Below are positions 1-8,800 of a stretch of DNA of 64,000 nucleotides, piece after piece. The stretch covers positions 868,001 through 932,000 of the forward strand of contig OZ253454.1 of the NCBI GenBank assembly GCA_965261475.1, read 5' to 3'. The notes under the pieces are model-generated. The model did no database searches and was not told the origin of the DNA. It saw only the letters and a program-made list of their open reading frames with translations. Position 1 is the stretch's first letter. Every line of letters starts with the position of its first letter. The position numbers were made by a program, and so were the translations under genes. The stretch is from G965261475 sp965261475 [NCBI: bacterium] (GTDB lineage: Bacteria > SAR324 > XYD2-FULL-50-16).

Positions 1-516
1 AATCCATTGTGATTTTGTATTTTTAAGAGCAATTTTTCCATCTAGACTCGCTGCTATTTTAAGTGCTACAAAGGATCTTTTTTGAGTGGTATGTGTAAGA
101 TACTTCTTATTTAAGAGCTCGCACTCTTTTTGACAAATACCAACTTCTACGGCAATCTTATGTTTTTCTAGCTCTAAAATGCCTTTACCAGCTACTTTGG
201 GGTTAGGGTCTAAAATACCAATAATTACTCTAGGTACTTTTTTTTGGATAATAATCTGCGTACAAGGCGGATTTTTACCTTGATGACAACAAGGCTCAAG
301 ATTGACAAACAAACAGCTTCCAGCTGGGGCTTGCTCAATGTTTTTTAGTACATTAAATTCGGCGTGTTTTTGACCAAACTTTTGGTGATAACCCTCTGCT
401 AAAATATGACCTTCTTGAGACAATAAAATCGCCCCTACCATAGGGTTAGACAACACAAAATTTTTGCCTTTTGCTGCTAACTCCAAGCAGCGTAGCATTA
501 TTTTTTCTTTCAGCAT
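1..516 (-). CDS. ribD: Riboflavin biosynthesis deaminase/reductase RibD, N-terminal part
   Basis: N-terminal 172 codons of RibD; the gene runs off the window start. The visible part is the cytidine-deaminase-like domain that deaminates the pyrimidine intermediate of riboflavin synthesis. It carries the zinc-site motifs HAEFN and EPCCHQGKNPPC, then the family segment VIIGILDPNPKVAGKGI, and ends at the start of the reductase domain (ASLDGKIAL). The ATG at 516 gives the usual RibD N-terminus directly before the conserved MLRCLELA helix. The reductase domain lies outside the window, so its integrity cannot be judged. The next gene on this strand is the MinD-like ATPase, ending 183 bases upstream. 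Confidence 0.93.
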   Translation of the reverse strand, partial: MLKEKIMLRCLELAAKGKNFVLSNPMVGAILLSQEGHILAEGYHQKFGQKHAEFNVLKNIEQAPAGSCLFVNLEPCCHQGKNPPCTQIIIQKKVPRVIIGILDPNPKVAGKGILELEKHKIAVEVGICQKECELLNKKYLTHTTQKRSFVALKIAASLDGKIALKNTKSQWI

Positions 517-699
517 CTGCGTATATTGCCTCTAAAAATAATCATTTTTTAAGATATATTAAACTTTTACCTGTTCTTTATAGCTTATAAAATATTAGCA
601 ACAATAGCAATTTACAAAATACGACTAACTTAGAGTTTTTAATTGAAATAGTTTAGGCAACAACAAAATTTTAAGTAAAAATTTTTTACTGCTAATAGT

Positions 700-1617
700 T
701 TAAATTGATAAAAATAATTGCTCTCCATTTAAAAGATTTTCTCCTAATTGGCGAATGCTACGAGAAGCAGCAGAAAATGGATTATAGATAGAAATAGGTT
801 TTCTCTCCCTAGCAGCTAGCAGTATGTTTTTATCGCTCTCAATAACCCCAGTATAGTTTAAGGTAATACCAAAATGTTTTTTACAAGAGTTTTTGATAAT
901 TGCACCTAAACGAATATCTCTATTGCTAATTACTTGGTTGAGTATTAAATTGACATCCATAGAGCTAATTGCATTATTCAACACAGAGCCTGCTTCAGGA
1001 TTGATAATAGCAATTTCTTGAATTAGATGATTGGGACTAAGTTGATGGTTATTTTCCTTACGATTTACAATTCTTTCTAAATAATCTCGTACTCCGGGGT
1101 AGTTATGAACCGTGCGGAATTTTCTATAAACAGAGTGTTTGATAAAACGATAGGTGTTTTCAATAGAGGTTGGCTCTGGCATAGTTATCAAAATGCCTTT
1201 ATGTGCTTGGTTAAAAATATCAATAATCTGATGGTTAGTGCCAGCTCCTAGATCTATAATAATATAATCTGCATCAATTTGTTTGATACTTGTTATAAAA
1301 TCTTTGATTTGACCAGCAGTAGGGTTAGCTATTTCTAAAGAATCTTGCGCTCCACTAATGATATAGAGTTTGGAATAAAATGTTGTAGAGATACAATTAT
1401 GTAAATTATTGACATTCCCAGAAAAAAAATCTATCAAACTACTCCTAGGTGCTGGTAGTCCTAAACAAGTATGCACATTAGCAGCTCCAAAATCAGCATC
1501 AATAATAACAACAGTATAATTTTTTTCCGCTAATAAAAGAGCGATATTACTACTGACAATACTTTTACCAACGCCTCCTTTGCCGCCTCCAAATGCCCAA
1601 ATCTGTTTTTTCATCAA
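700..1617 (-). CDS. MinD/ParA/FlhG-like P-loop ATPase
   Basis: A 305-residue cytosolic SIMIBI-class ATPase. The deviant Walker A motif GGGKGGVGKS (residues 10-19, with both lysines), the DADFGAANVH switch (40-49) and IIIDLGAG near 120 are all present. Proteins of this family position flagella, divisomes or other polar machines, or load metal clusters. The plain MinD-like core without an N-terminal DQA activation helix and the lack of flagellar or min neighbours leave the role open. Two ATGs lie next to each other at the start. It follows no obvious operon partner: ribD is downstream on the same strand and adenosine deaminase ends 104 bases upstream. Confidence 0.85.
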   Translation of the reverse strand: MMKKQIWAFGGGKGGVGKSIVSSNIALLLAEKNYTVVIIDADFGAANVHTCLGLPAPRSSLIDFFSGNVNNLHNCISTTFYSKLYIISGAQDSLEIANPTAGQIKDFITSIKQIDADYIIIDLGAGTNHQIIDIFNQAHKGILITMPEPTSIENTYRFIKHSVYRKFRTVHNYPGVRDYLERIVNRKENNHQLSPNHLIQEIAIINPEAGSVLNNAISSMDVNLILNQVISNRDIRLGAIIKNSCKKHFGITLNYTGVIESDKNILLAARERKPISIYNPFSAASRSIRQLGENLLNGEQLFLSI

Positions 1618-1721
1618 TCATTAACTACTTAATAAAAATAATCGTCATATCTTATAGTAAGCAGTTTCTATTCCAAAATAACAAGTCGAGTAAATGGAGT
1701 AGGTAATTTATATTATTTGAT

Positions 1722-2894
1722 TTAAACAGCAAGTTTAGTATTTTTGACAACAAAATCATAGTAATCGTTGCATAGCTGGCAATAATCTCGTTTTTTTGTA
1801 GCATCTGGAAAGAAGCTACTGCTAAATCCCTGTAGCACTAATCGTTTAAATTCTGTAGGTTGAAACACCATACCTGTTCTAGCTAGCAACAATTCTTTAG
1901 TGATAGAAGTTTTAGAAGCTGTTCTATTATCCGTACAAACAACAATATTTAAGTTATTTGCGAGCATTTTTTTATAACTGTGATTCTCAATTTTTTTGAT
2001 ATCTGGCATAGTTTGTAAATTACTTGTAAGGCAAACCTCAATAGTGATATTTTTATTTATTATATAATGCAATAAATCTCTAGTATAAGCTTTTTGTTTG
2101 GCAAATAGAGCAAAGCCATGCCCTATTCTTTCAGCTCCCAAAATACAAATAGCTTGCATAATAGAGTGCACTCCATCTCCTTCTCCTGCGTGTACGGTTT
2201 TGTGTAATAAATTTTGAGTAGCTAGAGTAAATGCTTCGTCAAAATCATCACAAGGATGCCCTTTCTCAGCACCTGCTAAATCAAAAGCAACTACAGGGAT
2301 ACCTTGTTCTTTCATTTGAATAGCAAAATTTACTTGCTCTAAAGCAATAAGTTTTGTAACTTTTTTATTACTCAGATGAGCAAAACTGTCAAAAATTTTT
2401 GTGTAAAGCTCCGACCAAGGACCCAAAGACCGCAAAGCACAAATAATAATTGCATAGTGAAAAGCTGGTTGATTGCTTGCTAAATTTTGATTATAAGCAG
2501 CTTGTGCTTTTTTTAAGCCCTTGTTTACTGCTTGTAAAACTTGCTTGCTAGATTGCTTGGAGTTAGTAAGCAACAACGGGTCAAAACGCACCTCAATATA
2601 GCAAACACCCTCATCTTGACAATCTACTGCTAGCTCATAGGCTATACGCTCTAAATTTTCTGGGGTTTGCATCACAGCGCAAGAATAAGCAAAGGTTTTT
2701 AAATACTCCTCTAAACTATTGTAATGATCTTTGAATAGATTGACTTCTAGTCCCTCTAGGGTGTAGCTAGGCAACTTTATTTTTTGGCTTTTTGCAAGAT
2801 CTATCATAGTATCTAAACGGATAGAGCCATCTAAATGAAGATGTAAATCTTGCTTTGGCAATTTTCTAATTAGTTTTTCTAGTGATTCTGGCAT
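1722..2894 (-). CDS. add: Adenosine deaminase family protein
   Basis: A 390-residue amidohydrolase-fold purine deaminase that would convert adenosine to inosine. The metal ligands are visible: HLHLDGS (H18, H20), VHAGEG (H235, E238), RIGHG (H259) and the metal-binding aspartate in CTDNR (D322). Many adenosine deaminases have a double-aspartate TDDP at the last site; here it reads TDNR, which also occurs in a bacterial subgroup, so specificity for adenosine rather than another aminopurine such as aminodeoxyfutalosine is inferred. No menaquinone (futalosine) genes are nearby. The ATG at 2894 gives a normal N-terminus. A 129-base gap separates it from hisD, so it is probably transcribed separately. 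Confidence 0.85.
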   Translation of the reverse strand: MPESLEKLIRKLPKQDLHLHLDGSIRLDTMIDLAKSQKIKLPSYTLEGLEVNLFKDHYNSLEEYLKTFAYSCAVMQTPENLERIAYELAVDCQDEGVCYIEVRFDPLLLTNSKQSSKQVLQAVNKGLKKAQAAYNQNLASNQPAFHYAIIICALRSLGPWSELYTKIFDSFAHLSNKKVTKLIALEQVNFAIQMKEQGIPVVAFDLAGAEKGHPCDDFDEAFTLATQNLLHKTVHAGEGDGVHSIMQAICILGAERIGHGFALFAKQKAYTRDLLHYIINKNITIEVCLTSNLQTMPDIKKIENHSYKKMLANNLNIVVCTDNRTASKTSITKELLLARTGMVFQPTEFKRLVLQGFSSSFFPDATKKRDYCQLCNDYYDFVVKNTKLAV

Positions 2895-3023
2895 AATTTT
2901 TAGTGGATTTTCTCAGGTTAAGCTAAAACAATAAACGAAAATTTTGACTAAAGTCAACCTAATTGTCTTACAAAATATTTCAATCAATGCTAATTTGCAT
3001 CAATTTTGTAAATTTAGCATAAG

Positions 3024-4289
3024 TTAATCGAGGCGACATTTTAGAGAATTACCGTGCTCTATATTACCCTCCATATCAGATAGAGTAATAGCAAAAATTG
3101 CGTTTTCTTTAAATCCTTTTTCCTTATATTCTAAGTAAGAAGAGCTTTTCATAAAACTACTAACGCTCAGAGAAGAAGAAAATTTAGCACTGCTTGCGGT
3201 AGGCAGCGTATGGTTTGGACCGGCAACATAATCTCCCATTGCTACTGGTGAGTAACTACCAAAAAAAATAGCTCCCGCATTCCTAATCTTAGGTAAAATT
3301 TCTTTGTTGTTAGCTAAAATTTGCAAATGCTCTGGCGCTAGGTTGTTGACCAGCTCTATAGCTTCTTGCATATTTTGAGTAATTACTACTAGAGCATAGT
3401 TAGCTATAGCTTTTGTGAGTATTTTATTTTTGATAGATTTTGCTACTAAACTTTTGATAATAGCTGCAATTTTTTTGCCTTTTTCTGCTGCTGATGTAAT
3501 CAAAATTACCTTAGAATCCTCTCCGTGCTCTGCTTGTGCAATTAAATCTTGCGCAATCCACTCACAAGGAGTTTGCTCATCACTATCTAGCAAAATAGCA
3601 ACTTCACTAGGTCCAGCAATAGCGTCTATCCCTACTTGTCCGAATAATTGTTTTTTTGCTTCTGCTACAAACTGATTGCCTGGACCTGTAATCAAATGTA
3701 CCTTGTCGATAGTTTCTGTGCCATAAGCTAGTGCTGCAATTGCCTGAGCTCCACCCGCAGAAAATACTTGCTTGATGCCTAAAAATTGTAAAACTGCTAA
3801 AATATAATTATGCGGATAGCCATTTTTAGTAGGCGGAGAGGTAACCTGTATAAAATTATCACCTGCCAGTTGTGCGGGAATAACATTCATTAAAACACTA
3901 GAAGGATAAGCTGTGAGACCGCACGGAATATAGATACCAACCTTTTTGATAGAAGTAAATTTTTGCCCCCAAACCTTAGTAGCGTCTTCTTCTAGCCAAC
4001 TATTAGGTTTTGTTTTTTGATGATAATCTGTGATATTCCTACAAGCTACTTCTAGCGCTTGGACTTGATTGGCACCAAGTGCGTCTAGCGCCCGCTCCAT
4101 TATACTAGGTGGTACTTGTAAGCTAACAATCTCAATAGCTGTTTGCTCTTTTGTCAGCTCAAAAATAGCCTGATCTTTTTGAGCTTGCACCCTAGCTAAA
4201 ATTTGTGAAACTTCTTTTGCTACGGATTGTTGTTTTTTATTTTTCCAAAGATTTAATGAAAATTCTCTACTGAGTAAAATTTTTATCAT
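3024..4289 (-). CDS. hisD: Histidinol dehydrogenase
   Basis: A 421-residue HisD, close to the family length of about 430. It catalyses the last two oxidations of histidine biosynthesis, L-histidinol to histidine with NAD and zinc. Zinc-site and catalytic segments are intact: GPSEVAIL, QAEHGEDS (Q and H ligands), NLAPEHLQI (general-base Glu-His), AGPNHTLPT and the C-terminal EHGNSLKCR. It starts 8 bases after ispH and probably shares its transcript. No other intact his gene is visible in the window; a possible HisH-like remnant lies at 7858. Confidence 0.95.
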   Translation of the reverse strand: MIKILLSREFSLNLWKNKKQQSVAKEVSQILARVQAQKDQAIFELTKEQTAIEIVSLQVPPSIMERALDALGANQVQALEVACRNITDYHQKTKPNSWLEEDATKVWGQKFTSIKKVGIYIPCGLTAYPSSVLMNVIPAQLAGDNFIQVTSPPTKNGYPHNYILAVLQFLGIKQVFSAGGAQAIAALAYGTETIDKVHLITGPGNQFVAEAKKQLFGQVGIDAIAGPSEVAILLDSDEQTPCEWIAQDLIAQAEHGEDSKVILITSAAEKGKKIAAIIKSLVAKSIKNKILTKAIANYALVVITQNMQEAIELVNNLAPEHLQILANNKEILPKIRNAGAIFFGSYSPVAMGDYVAGPNHTLPTASSAKFSSSLSVSSFMKSSSYLEYKEKGFKENAIFAITLSDMEGNIEHGNSLKCRLD

Positions 4290-4297
4290 TATTGCAA

Positions 4298-5266
4298 TTA
4301 TAAAAATGCAGCTTGTTTTTGGCGGTAAGCTTTTTCTAGTTTTTGAGGCAATACAAAAAAAGTATTTTCTTTGACAAGGTTTAATTCTGTAATTTCTGCA
4401 CTACGAAAATATGTTATTTTTTTTACTATATCTTGCACTATGACCTCTGGGGCGGAAGCACCAGCAGTAATACCTACTGCTTTGATTTTTTGAAACCAAT
4501 CAGATTGTAGTTCTTTTGCAGACTCAATGCGATAAACAGGAATATTTTTTTTTTGTGCTATTTCTACTAAGCGTATAGTATTAGAGCTAATACTAGAGCC
4601 TATGACAATTAGTATATTTATCTTAGCGCACATTTTGCTGACTGCATTTTGTCTATTCTGTGTAGCATAGCAAATATCGTCCTTAGTCGGCGCTTCTAGG
4701 TTAGGGTATCTCTTTTTGAGAGCTGCTACAATCTCTGCGGTATCGTCAACTGAGAGAGTAGTTTGTGTAATATAAGCTAACTTTCTATTTTGAGCAATTT
4801 GTAGCTTAGCTACATCATTTAAATCACTAATTATAATTGTTTGCTTAGGAGCGTAGCCAAAAGTTCCAATAACTTCTACATGTTCTGGGTGTCCTATAAG
4901 AAAAATAGTATAGTCATTTAACGAATATCTTTTTGCTTCTTTATGGACTTTAGAAACTAGGGGACAAGTAGCATCAATAACATGTAGGTTTCTAGCTTTA
5001 GCTTTTTCTTTGATTGCGGGCGAAACTCCATGCGCAGAAAAAATCAGCACAGATTTTTCTGGCACTCTATCTAAATCTTCAATAAAAATAATTCCTTTTT
5101 GCTCTAGTTTACGAATTACATACGAATTATGCACAATCTCGTGTTTGCTATAGATAGGGGCTCCGTAAACCTCTAGCGCTTTTTCAACTATATCTATCGC
5201 GCGTACTACGCCAGCACAAAAACTTCTGGGACTAGCTAGAATAACTTGTAATTTATCTTGCGTCAT
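4298..5266 (-). CDS. ispH: 4-hydroxy-3-methylbut-2-enyl diphosphate reductase
   Basis: A 322-residue IspH (LytB), the last enzyme of the non-mevalonate isoprenoid pathway, making IPP and DMAPP with a [4Fe-4S] cluster. The three cluster cysteines are present: SFCAGV (C17), DATCPLV (C101) and DDICYATQNRQ (C199), together with substrate-site histidines in KHEIVHN, SAHGV and IGHPEH. The start overlaps the stop of the upstream lipoprotein gene in an ATGA arrangement, indicating translational coupling. hisD follows 8 bases downstream. Confidence 0.97.
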   Translation of the reverse strand: MTQDKLQVILASPRSFCAGVVRAIDIVEKALEVYGAPIYSKHEIVHNSYVIRKLEQKGIIFIEDLDRVPEKSVLIFSAHGVSPAIKEKAKARNLHVIDATCPLVSKVHKEAKRYSLNDYTIFLIGHPEHVEVIGTFGYAPKQTIIISDLNDVAKLQIAQNRKLAYITQTTLSVDDTAEIVAALKKRYPNLEAPTKDDICYATQNRQNAVSKMCAKINILIVIGSSISSNTIRLVEIAQKKNIPVYRIESAKELQSDWFQKIKAVGITAGASAPEVIVQDIVKKITYFRSAEITELNLVKENTFFVLPQKLEKAYRQKQAAFL

Positions 5267-6291
5267 AAGCCCAACAATTCAAAAATATTGAGCCCTGACA
5301 ACTGCCTTGCTAAGCTAACCTGAGCTTTTCTACTTGCTTCTTGTTTGGTTTGTAGAGAGGTAGCTTGCAGAGCAAACTCCCTAGAAGCTAAAACAGTATT
5401 ATTCGGCTCTTTGAGCTCTATCAAAATCTGGAGCTTTGCTTGTTTTATTTTACCGTTAAAAAGCAAATGTTGTGCTTCTTTACCGCTAACCCTCACTATA
5501 CTATTATAATTATCTCCTACTTTATAACCTCGTGATTGCAAGTGATTAGCTAAGAGGTTTTTAGTAGTATCCCATTGTTTTACTCCTTCAATCTTAAAGA
5601 CAATTTGTGATTTAAGTTTATTTTCTGCTGTTTTATACTTTCTTAAAAAGCTCACATTATCTTGTAAATAGACGGGAGGAAGCAAGGCATTTTTATAAGC
5701 TATTTTTAAAACTTCTAAATTCTCTAGGTAATTTAAACTAGCTAAAAACGACTGCTCTGCACCTGAGAAAATAGTAATTTTTCGTAGCAGGGTTTTGTTT
5801 TCCAAGCTAGTCAAAGTATCTTTGAGGGCAACCGTATTTTTGTTTAGCTTGTTTTTATTATCTGTAATTAAATCTGCGTAGCTAGTAGTAAGCACTACAT
5901 AGTATTGACTTCCTATTTGGGTAATTTTGTAATCTGTAACCTTGGTAAAAGTTAGTTTTTTGGTATTTAAAACAATATTTTCTACCAAAGAAGAGTTAGA
6001 AGTTACTTGATTATTGCTATTGCGTTGACTAGAGGTTTGACTTACAGAAGATGCTTGTACCTGCAATTGTAAATTATAGCTCATATTTTGTAGCGCTCTT
6101 TTTCTGGCGCTCTCTAAAAGCTCAGCAGCACCTGCTCCGTAGAGTAGCTCGCTTGAAACATATTTAGCTGGTTGTAAATACCAATCAGGGATGCTCTCAG
6201 CAGGCAACGGCACTGTTTGTGCTCCGCACGAGATTAGCAATAAAGAAACAATCAAAAAAAATAAAACTTTCTGACAAAAATTATTTTTCAT
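5263..6291 (-). CDS. LPP20-family lipoprotein
   Basis: A 342-residue predicted outer-membrane lipoprotein. A type II signal peptide ends in LLLISC (lipid-accepting C22). Residues about 35-150 carry the LPP20 signature: PDWYLQPAK, then LYGAGAAELLESARKRALQNM and a segment with alternating polar residues. The molecular function of LPP20 proteins is poorly defined; they often occur with LpoB and COG3014 proteins, and this genome has such a pair at 20982-22690. First gene of a run with ispH (4-base overlap) and hisD. Confidence 0.8.
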   Translation of the reverse strand: MKNNFCQKVLFFLIVSLLLISCGAQTVPLPAESIPDWYLQPAKYVSSELLYGAGAAELLESARKRALQNMSYNLQLQVQASSVSQTSSQRNSNNQVTSNSSLVENIVLNTKKLTFTKVTDYKITQIGSQYYVVLTTSYADLITDNKNKLNKNTVALKDTLTSLENKTLLRKITIFSGAEQSFLASLNYLENLEVLKIAYKNALLPPVYLQDNVSFLRKYKTAENKLKSQIVFKIEGVKQWDTTKNLLANHLQSRGYKVGDNYNSIVRVSGKEAQHLLFNGKIKQAKLQILIELKEPNNTVLASREFALQATSLQTKQEASRKAQVSLARQLSGLNIFELLGL

Positions 6292-6481
6292 TTAGGTATC
6301 TTAAAATAGTCATCTTTTACAATCAATTTAGTTTCTTTTAAGAAAAATAAAAAGAAGTTTTTTGTTTACAAAATATTTTTTAAAAAAATTGTAAAACAAT
6401 ATAGAATTTTAGATGTTATAAATAACAACATAACCTGTGCAAAAAATCTCTAAAATACAAAGTTTATAAAAAAATAAGACA

Positions 6482-7861
6482 ATGCTTAAAATGGAAAAAA
6501 TTGTTTCTCTTTGTAAACAAAGAGGGTTTATTTTTGCTAGCTCAGAAATATACGGCGGACTTGCTAATAGCTGGGATTATGGACCCCTAGGAGTCGAGCT
6601 CAAAAATAACATTAAAAATTTATGGTGGAAAAATTTTGTCCATCAAAAAGACAATATAGTAGGACTAGATAGTGCTATTTTAATGAATGCTAATGTTTGG
6701 AAAGCCTCAGGACACCTAGCTAATTTTGTAGACCCGCTAGTAGATTGCAAAATATGCCATCGGCGCTTTCGTGCAGACCATCTTTTAGCACAACATTTTA
6801 AAAAACAGGGGCTCAAGGTAAATGTTAGTCAGTGGAATTTAGCAGAACTAACAAAACAACTAGCAATCAACAAAATTATTTGTCTGCACTGCGGTAACAA
6901 AGACTGGACTGATGTTAGGCAATTTAATTTAATGTTTGAAACACAACAAGGAGTAACTAAAGACAGCCTTGATACCATTTATTTGCGTCCAGAAACAGCA
7001 CAAGGAATTTTCGTACAATTCAAAAATATAGCTCAAGTTAGCAGAAAAAAACTTCCCTTTGGTATAGCGCAAATAGGAAAGGCGTTTCGCAATGAGATTA
7101 CGCCGGGCAACTTTATTTTTCGTACCAGAGAGTTTGAGCAAATGGAGATAGAATATTTTTGCTACAAACAAGAAGCACAAGATAAATTTCAGCAGTGGAA
7201 AAAACTTTGCGAGCAATGGCTACTTGCTATTGGAATAAAACAAATAAATTTTCGCTGGGTGGATCATAGCTCATCTGAGCTCTCCCATTACAGTCAAGCA
7301 ACTAGCGACCTAGAATTTCAATTTCCGTTTGGTTGGTCAGAGCTCTGGGGACTAGCACACAGAGGCAACTATGATTTAGTCCAGCATCAAACTCATTCCA
7401 AAAAAGATTTATCTTATCTAGATACAGAAAAAAATAAAAAAATTCTCCCCGACTGCATAGAGCCGTCTTTAGGAGTAGATAGGTTATTTTTAGCAATAGT
7501 ATGCGATGCCTACCAAGAGCAAAAACTAGTAAACGAAACTAGGAATTTACTCAAAATAGACCAAAGACTAGCGCCTTACAAGGCTGCTATTTTACCATTA
7601 AGTAAAAAACTTAGTGAGCAAAGTTACAAAATATATCAAACATTAAACCAGCATTTTTTGTGCGATTTTGACGATACGGGTAGTATTGGTAAAAGATACC
7701 GCAGACAAGACGAGATTGGTACTCCTTTTTGTATCACTTTTGATTTTGATTCTGTATCAGATGAGCAAGTAACTCTAAGATACAGAGATGATATGAAACA
7801 AACTAGAATAAAAATAACACAGCTAGCGCAGCATCTCAAAACAAAACTAGAAGCCTCATAG
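6482..7861 (+). CDS. glyS: Glycyl-tRNA synthetase, single-chain dimeric type
   Basis: A 459-residue class II glycyl-tRNA synthetase of the alpha-2 type, which charges tRNA-Gly; a tRNA-Gly lies at 14184. The N-terminal block RGFIFASSEIYGGL followed by DYGPLGVELK is diagnostic. A cysteine pair CKICHRRFRADH and a second CLHCGNKDW form the zinc-like insertion of the bacterial enzymes. Motif 2 reads FRNEITPGNFIFRTREF, and the C-terminal anticodon-binding domain is complete. The ATG at 6482 is followed by a second ATG at 6491, which matches the usual family start equally well. It is transcribed divergently from the LPP20 gene across 190 bases. Most proteobacteria outside the deltas use the two-subunit GlyQ/GlyS enzyme instead. 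Confidence 0.97.
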   Translation: MLKMEKIVSLCKQRGFIFASSEIYGGLANSWDYGPLGVELKNNIKNLWWKNFVHQKDNIVGLDSAILMNANVWKASGHLANFVDPLVDCKICHRRFRADHLLAQHFKKQGLKVNVSQWNLAELTKQLAINKIICLHCGNKDWTDVRQFNLMFETQQGVTKDSLDTIYLRPETAQGIFVQFKNIAQVSRKKLPFGIAQIGKAFRNEITPGNFIFRTREFEQMEIEYFCYKQEAQDKFQQWKKLCEQWLLAIGIKQINFRWVDHSSSELSHYSQATSDLEFQFPFGWSELWGLAHRGNYDLVQHQTHSKKDLSYLDTEKNKKILPDCIEPSLGVDRLFLAIVCDAYQEQKLVNETRNLLKIDQRLAPYKAAILPLSKKLSEQSYKIYQTLNQHFLCDFDDTGSIGKRYRRQDEIGTPFCITFDFDSVSDEQVTLRYRDDMKQTRIKITQLAQHLKTKLEAS

Positions 7862-8001
7862 CTATTGTTAGCATACAAGTAGGGCTACCTAGCTATAGCA
7901 TAAAAAATGCCCTCAACAATCAAAGAGTAGTTAATTTTGCTATTGTATCTAACGATTACGATAACAAAAGTCTCGTAGTAAGAAGATTAGCAAAAAAATA
8001 G
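7858..8001 (+). pseudogene. Possible HisH-like (glutamine amidotransferase) N-terminal remnant
   Basis: An open stretch without an ATG directly after glyS encodes IAIVSIQVGLPSYSIKNAL, then NNQRVVNFAIVSNDYDN, before a TAG at 7999. The order of residues resembles the N-terminus of HisH (IAIIDYGMGN, S-I-K-N-A-L, then a second beta strand), with the DYG and GNL positions changed and one extra residue. No LPGVG or Cys-nucleophile segment follows in any frame. Read as a decayed fragment this fits loss of histidine genes, but the match is short and could be chance. It overlaps the small membrane ORF on the other strand. Confidence 0.22.
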
Positions 8002-8176
8002 CTGTAAATAACAAAAAAAATAGTATAAATGTTTTCATCACAAATAACATTAGCACTAAGCCCGGTTTTAATTGATTAACATGCGCGTAACCAAAAACAA
8101 CAAAAGCAGTTATCAGCATTGTTACTAGGTAAGAAGGGGTTATAGCCTTTTTTAATAGTATAAAATAATTCTTCAT
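7949..8176 (-). CDS. Small hypothetical membrane protein
   Basis: A 75-codon ORF from the ATG at 8176, downstream of nuoI on the same strand with a 76-base gap. It encodes a short basic N-terminus (MKNYFILLKKAI) and two very hydrophobic helices, about residues 13-32 and 37-66, ending in a charged tail (RDFCYRNR). No family is recognised. Its size and hydrophobicity are compatible with a small inner-membrane protein, but in AT-rich DNA such ORFs also occur by chance. Apart from this ORF and the HisH-like stretch, nothing is seen between 7862 and 8252. Confidence 0.35.
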   Translation of the reverse strand: MKNYFILLKKAITPSYLVTMLITAFVVFGYAHVNQLKPGLVLMLFVMKTFILFFLLFTAIFLLIFLLRDFCYRNR

Positions 8177-8252
8177 AAAATATCTGGGTAAAAAATAAAT
8201 CAATACCTATACTCCTCTAGGTCTAAAATACAAAATACCCTTGCAATTTAGT

Positions 8253-8795
8253 TTACTTGCTTTGTGCTTGACTAGGAAGAGGGACTACATGGTATTTGAC
8301 ATACTTGCCATTTGCTTCTGGTGCTTCGTCTAGGAGCAAGTCTCTCACAAAATCAAATTTTTCTCTGTTATTGTAAGCCATAGAAATTACACCAGTATCC
8401 ATACGAATAGCATCTTTCGGACAAGCTTCTACGCAGAGCCCACAAAATACGCATCTTAACTCGTCTATGTTAAACACTGTAGGATATTTTTCGATAGATT
8501 TATCAAAAATCTCAGCAGATTCTATATGAATGCAATTAGCAGGACAAACAGTTTCGCACATATAACAAGCAACACACTTAATAAAACCATTTTCGTGTCT
8601 AGTCAACCTATGTCTGCCTCTCCACCTAGCAGCAATGTGTCTTTTTTCTTCAGGATAACTAATAGTAACTGTTTTTTTATTCCAAAAAAGATTGGCAAAA
8701 AAATGACTGAGCGTTAACTTTAGTCCTTGGATAATATCCAAGATATAAATTTCATTAGACCAGCTTTTTTTGATTCTAACATTCTTAATTCCCAT
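8253..8795 (-). CDS. nuoI: NADH-quinone oxidoreductase subunit I
   Basis: A 180-residue ferredoxin-like subunit that carries clusters N6a and N6b of respiratory complex I. Two complete 4Fe-4S motifs are visible: C74-x2-C77-x2-C80-x3-C84 and C115-x2-C118-x2-C121-x3-C125. The ATG at 8795 is chosen because it gives the family N-terminus and leaves 5 bases after the nuoH stop; a longer reading from 8867 would overlap nuoH. nuoH and nuoI are adjacent in normal nuo operons too, but the rest of the operon is not here. Confidence 0.96.
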   Translation of the reverse strand: MGIKNVRIKKSWSNEIYILDIIQGLKLTLSHFFANLFWNKKTVTISYPEEKRHIAARWRGRHRLTRHENGFIKCVACYMCETVCPANCIHIESAEIFDKSIEKYPTVFNIDELRCVFCGLCVEACPKDAIRMDTGVISMAYNNREKFDFVRDLLLDEAPEANGKYVKYHVVPLPSQAQSK

Positions 8796-8800
8796 TTTGA

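Noticed and set aside
7861-8252. Structured RNA between glyS and nuoI
   Set aside because: No stable long hairpin or known RNA motif was seen; the weak coding signals explain the stretch equally well.
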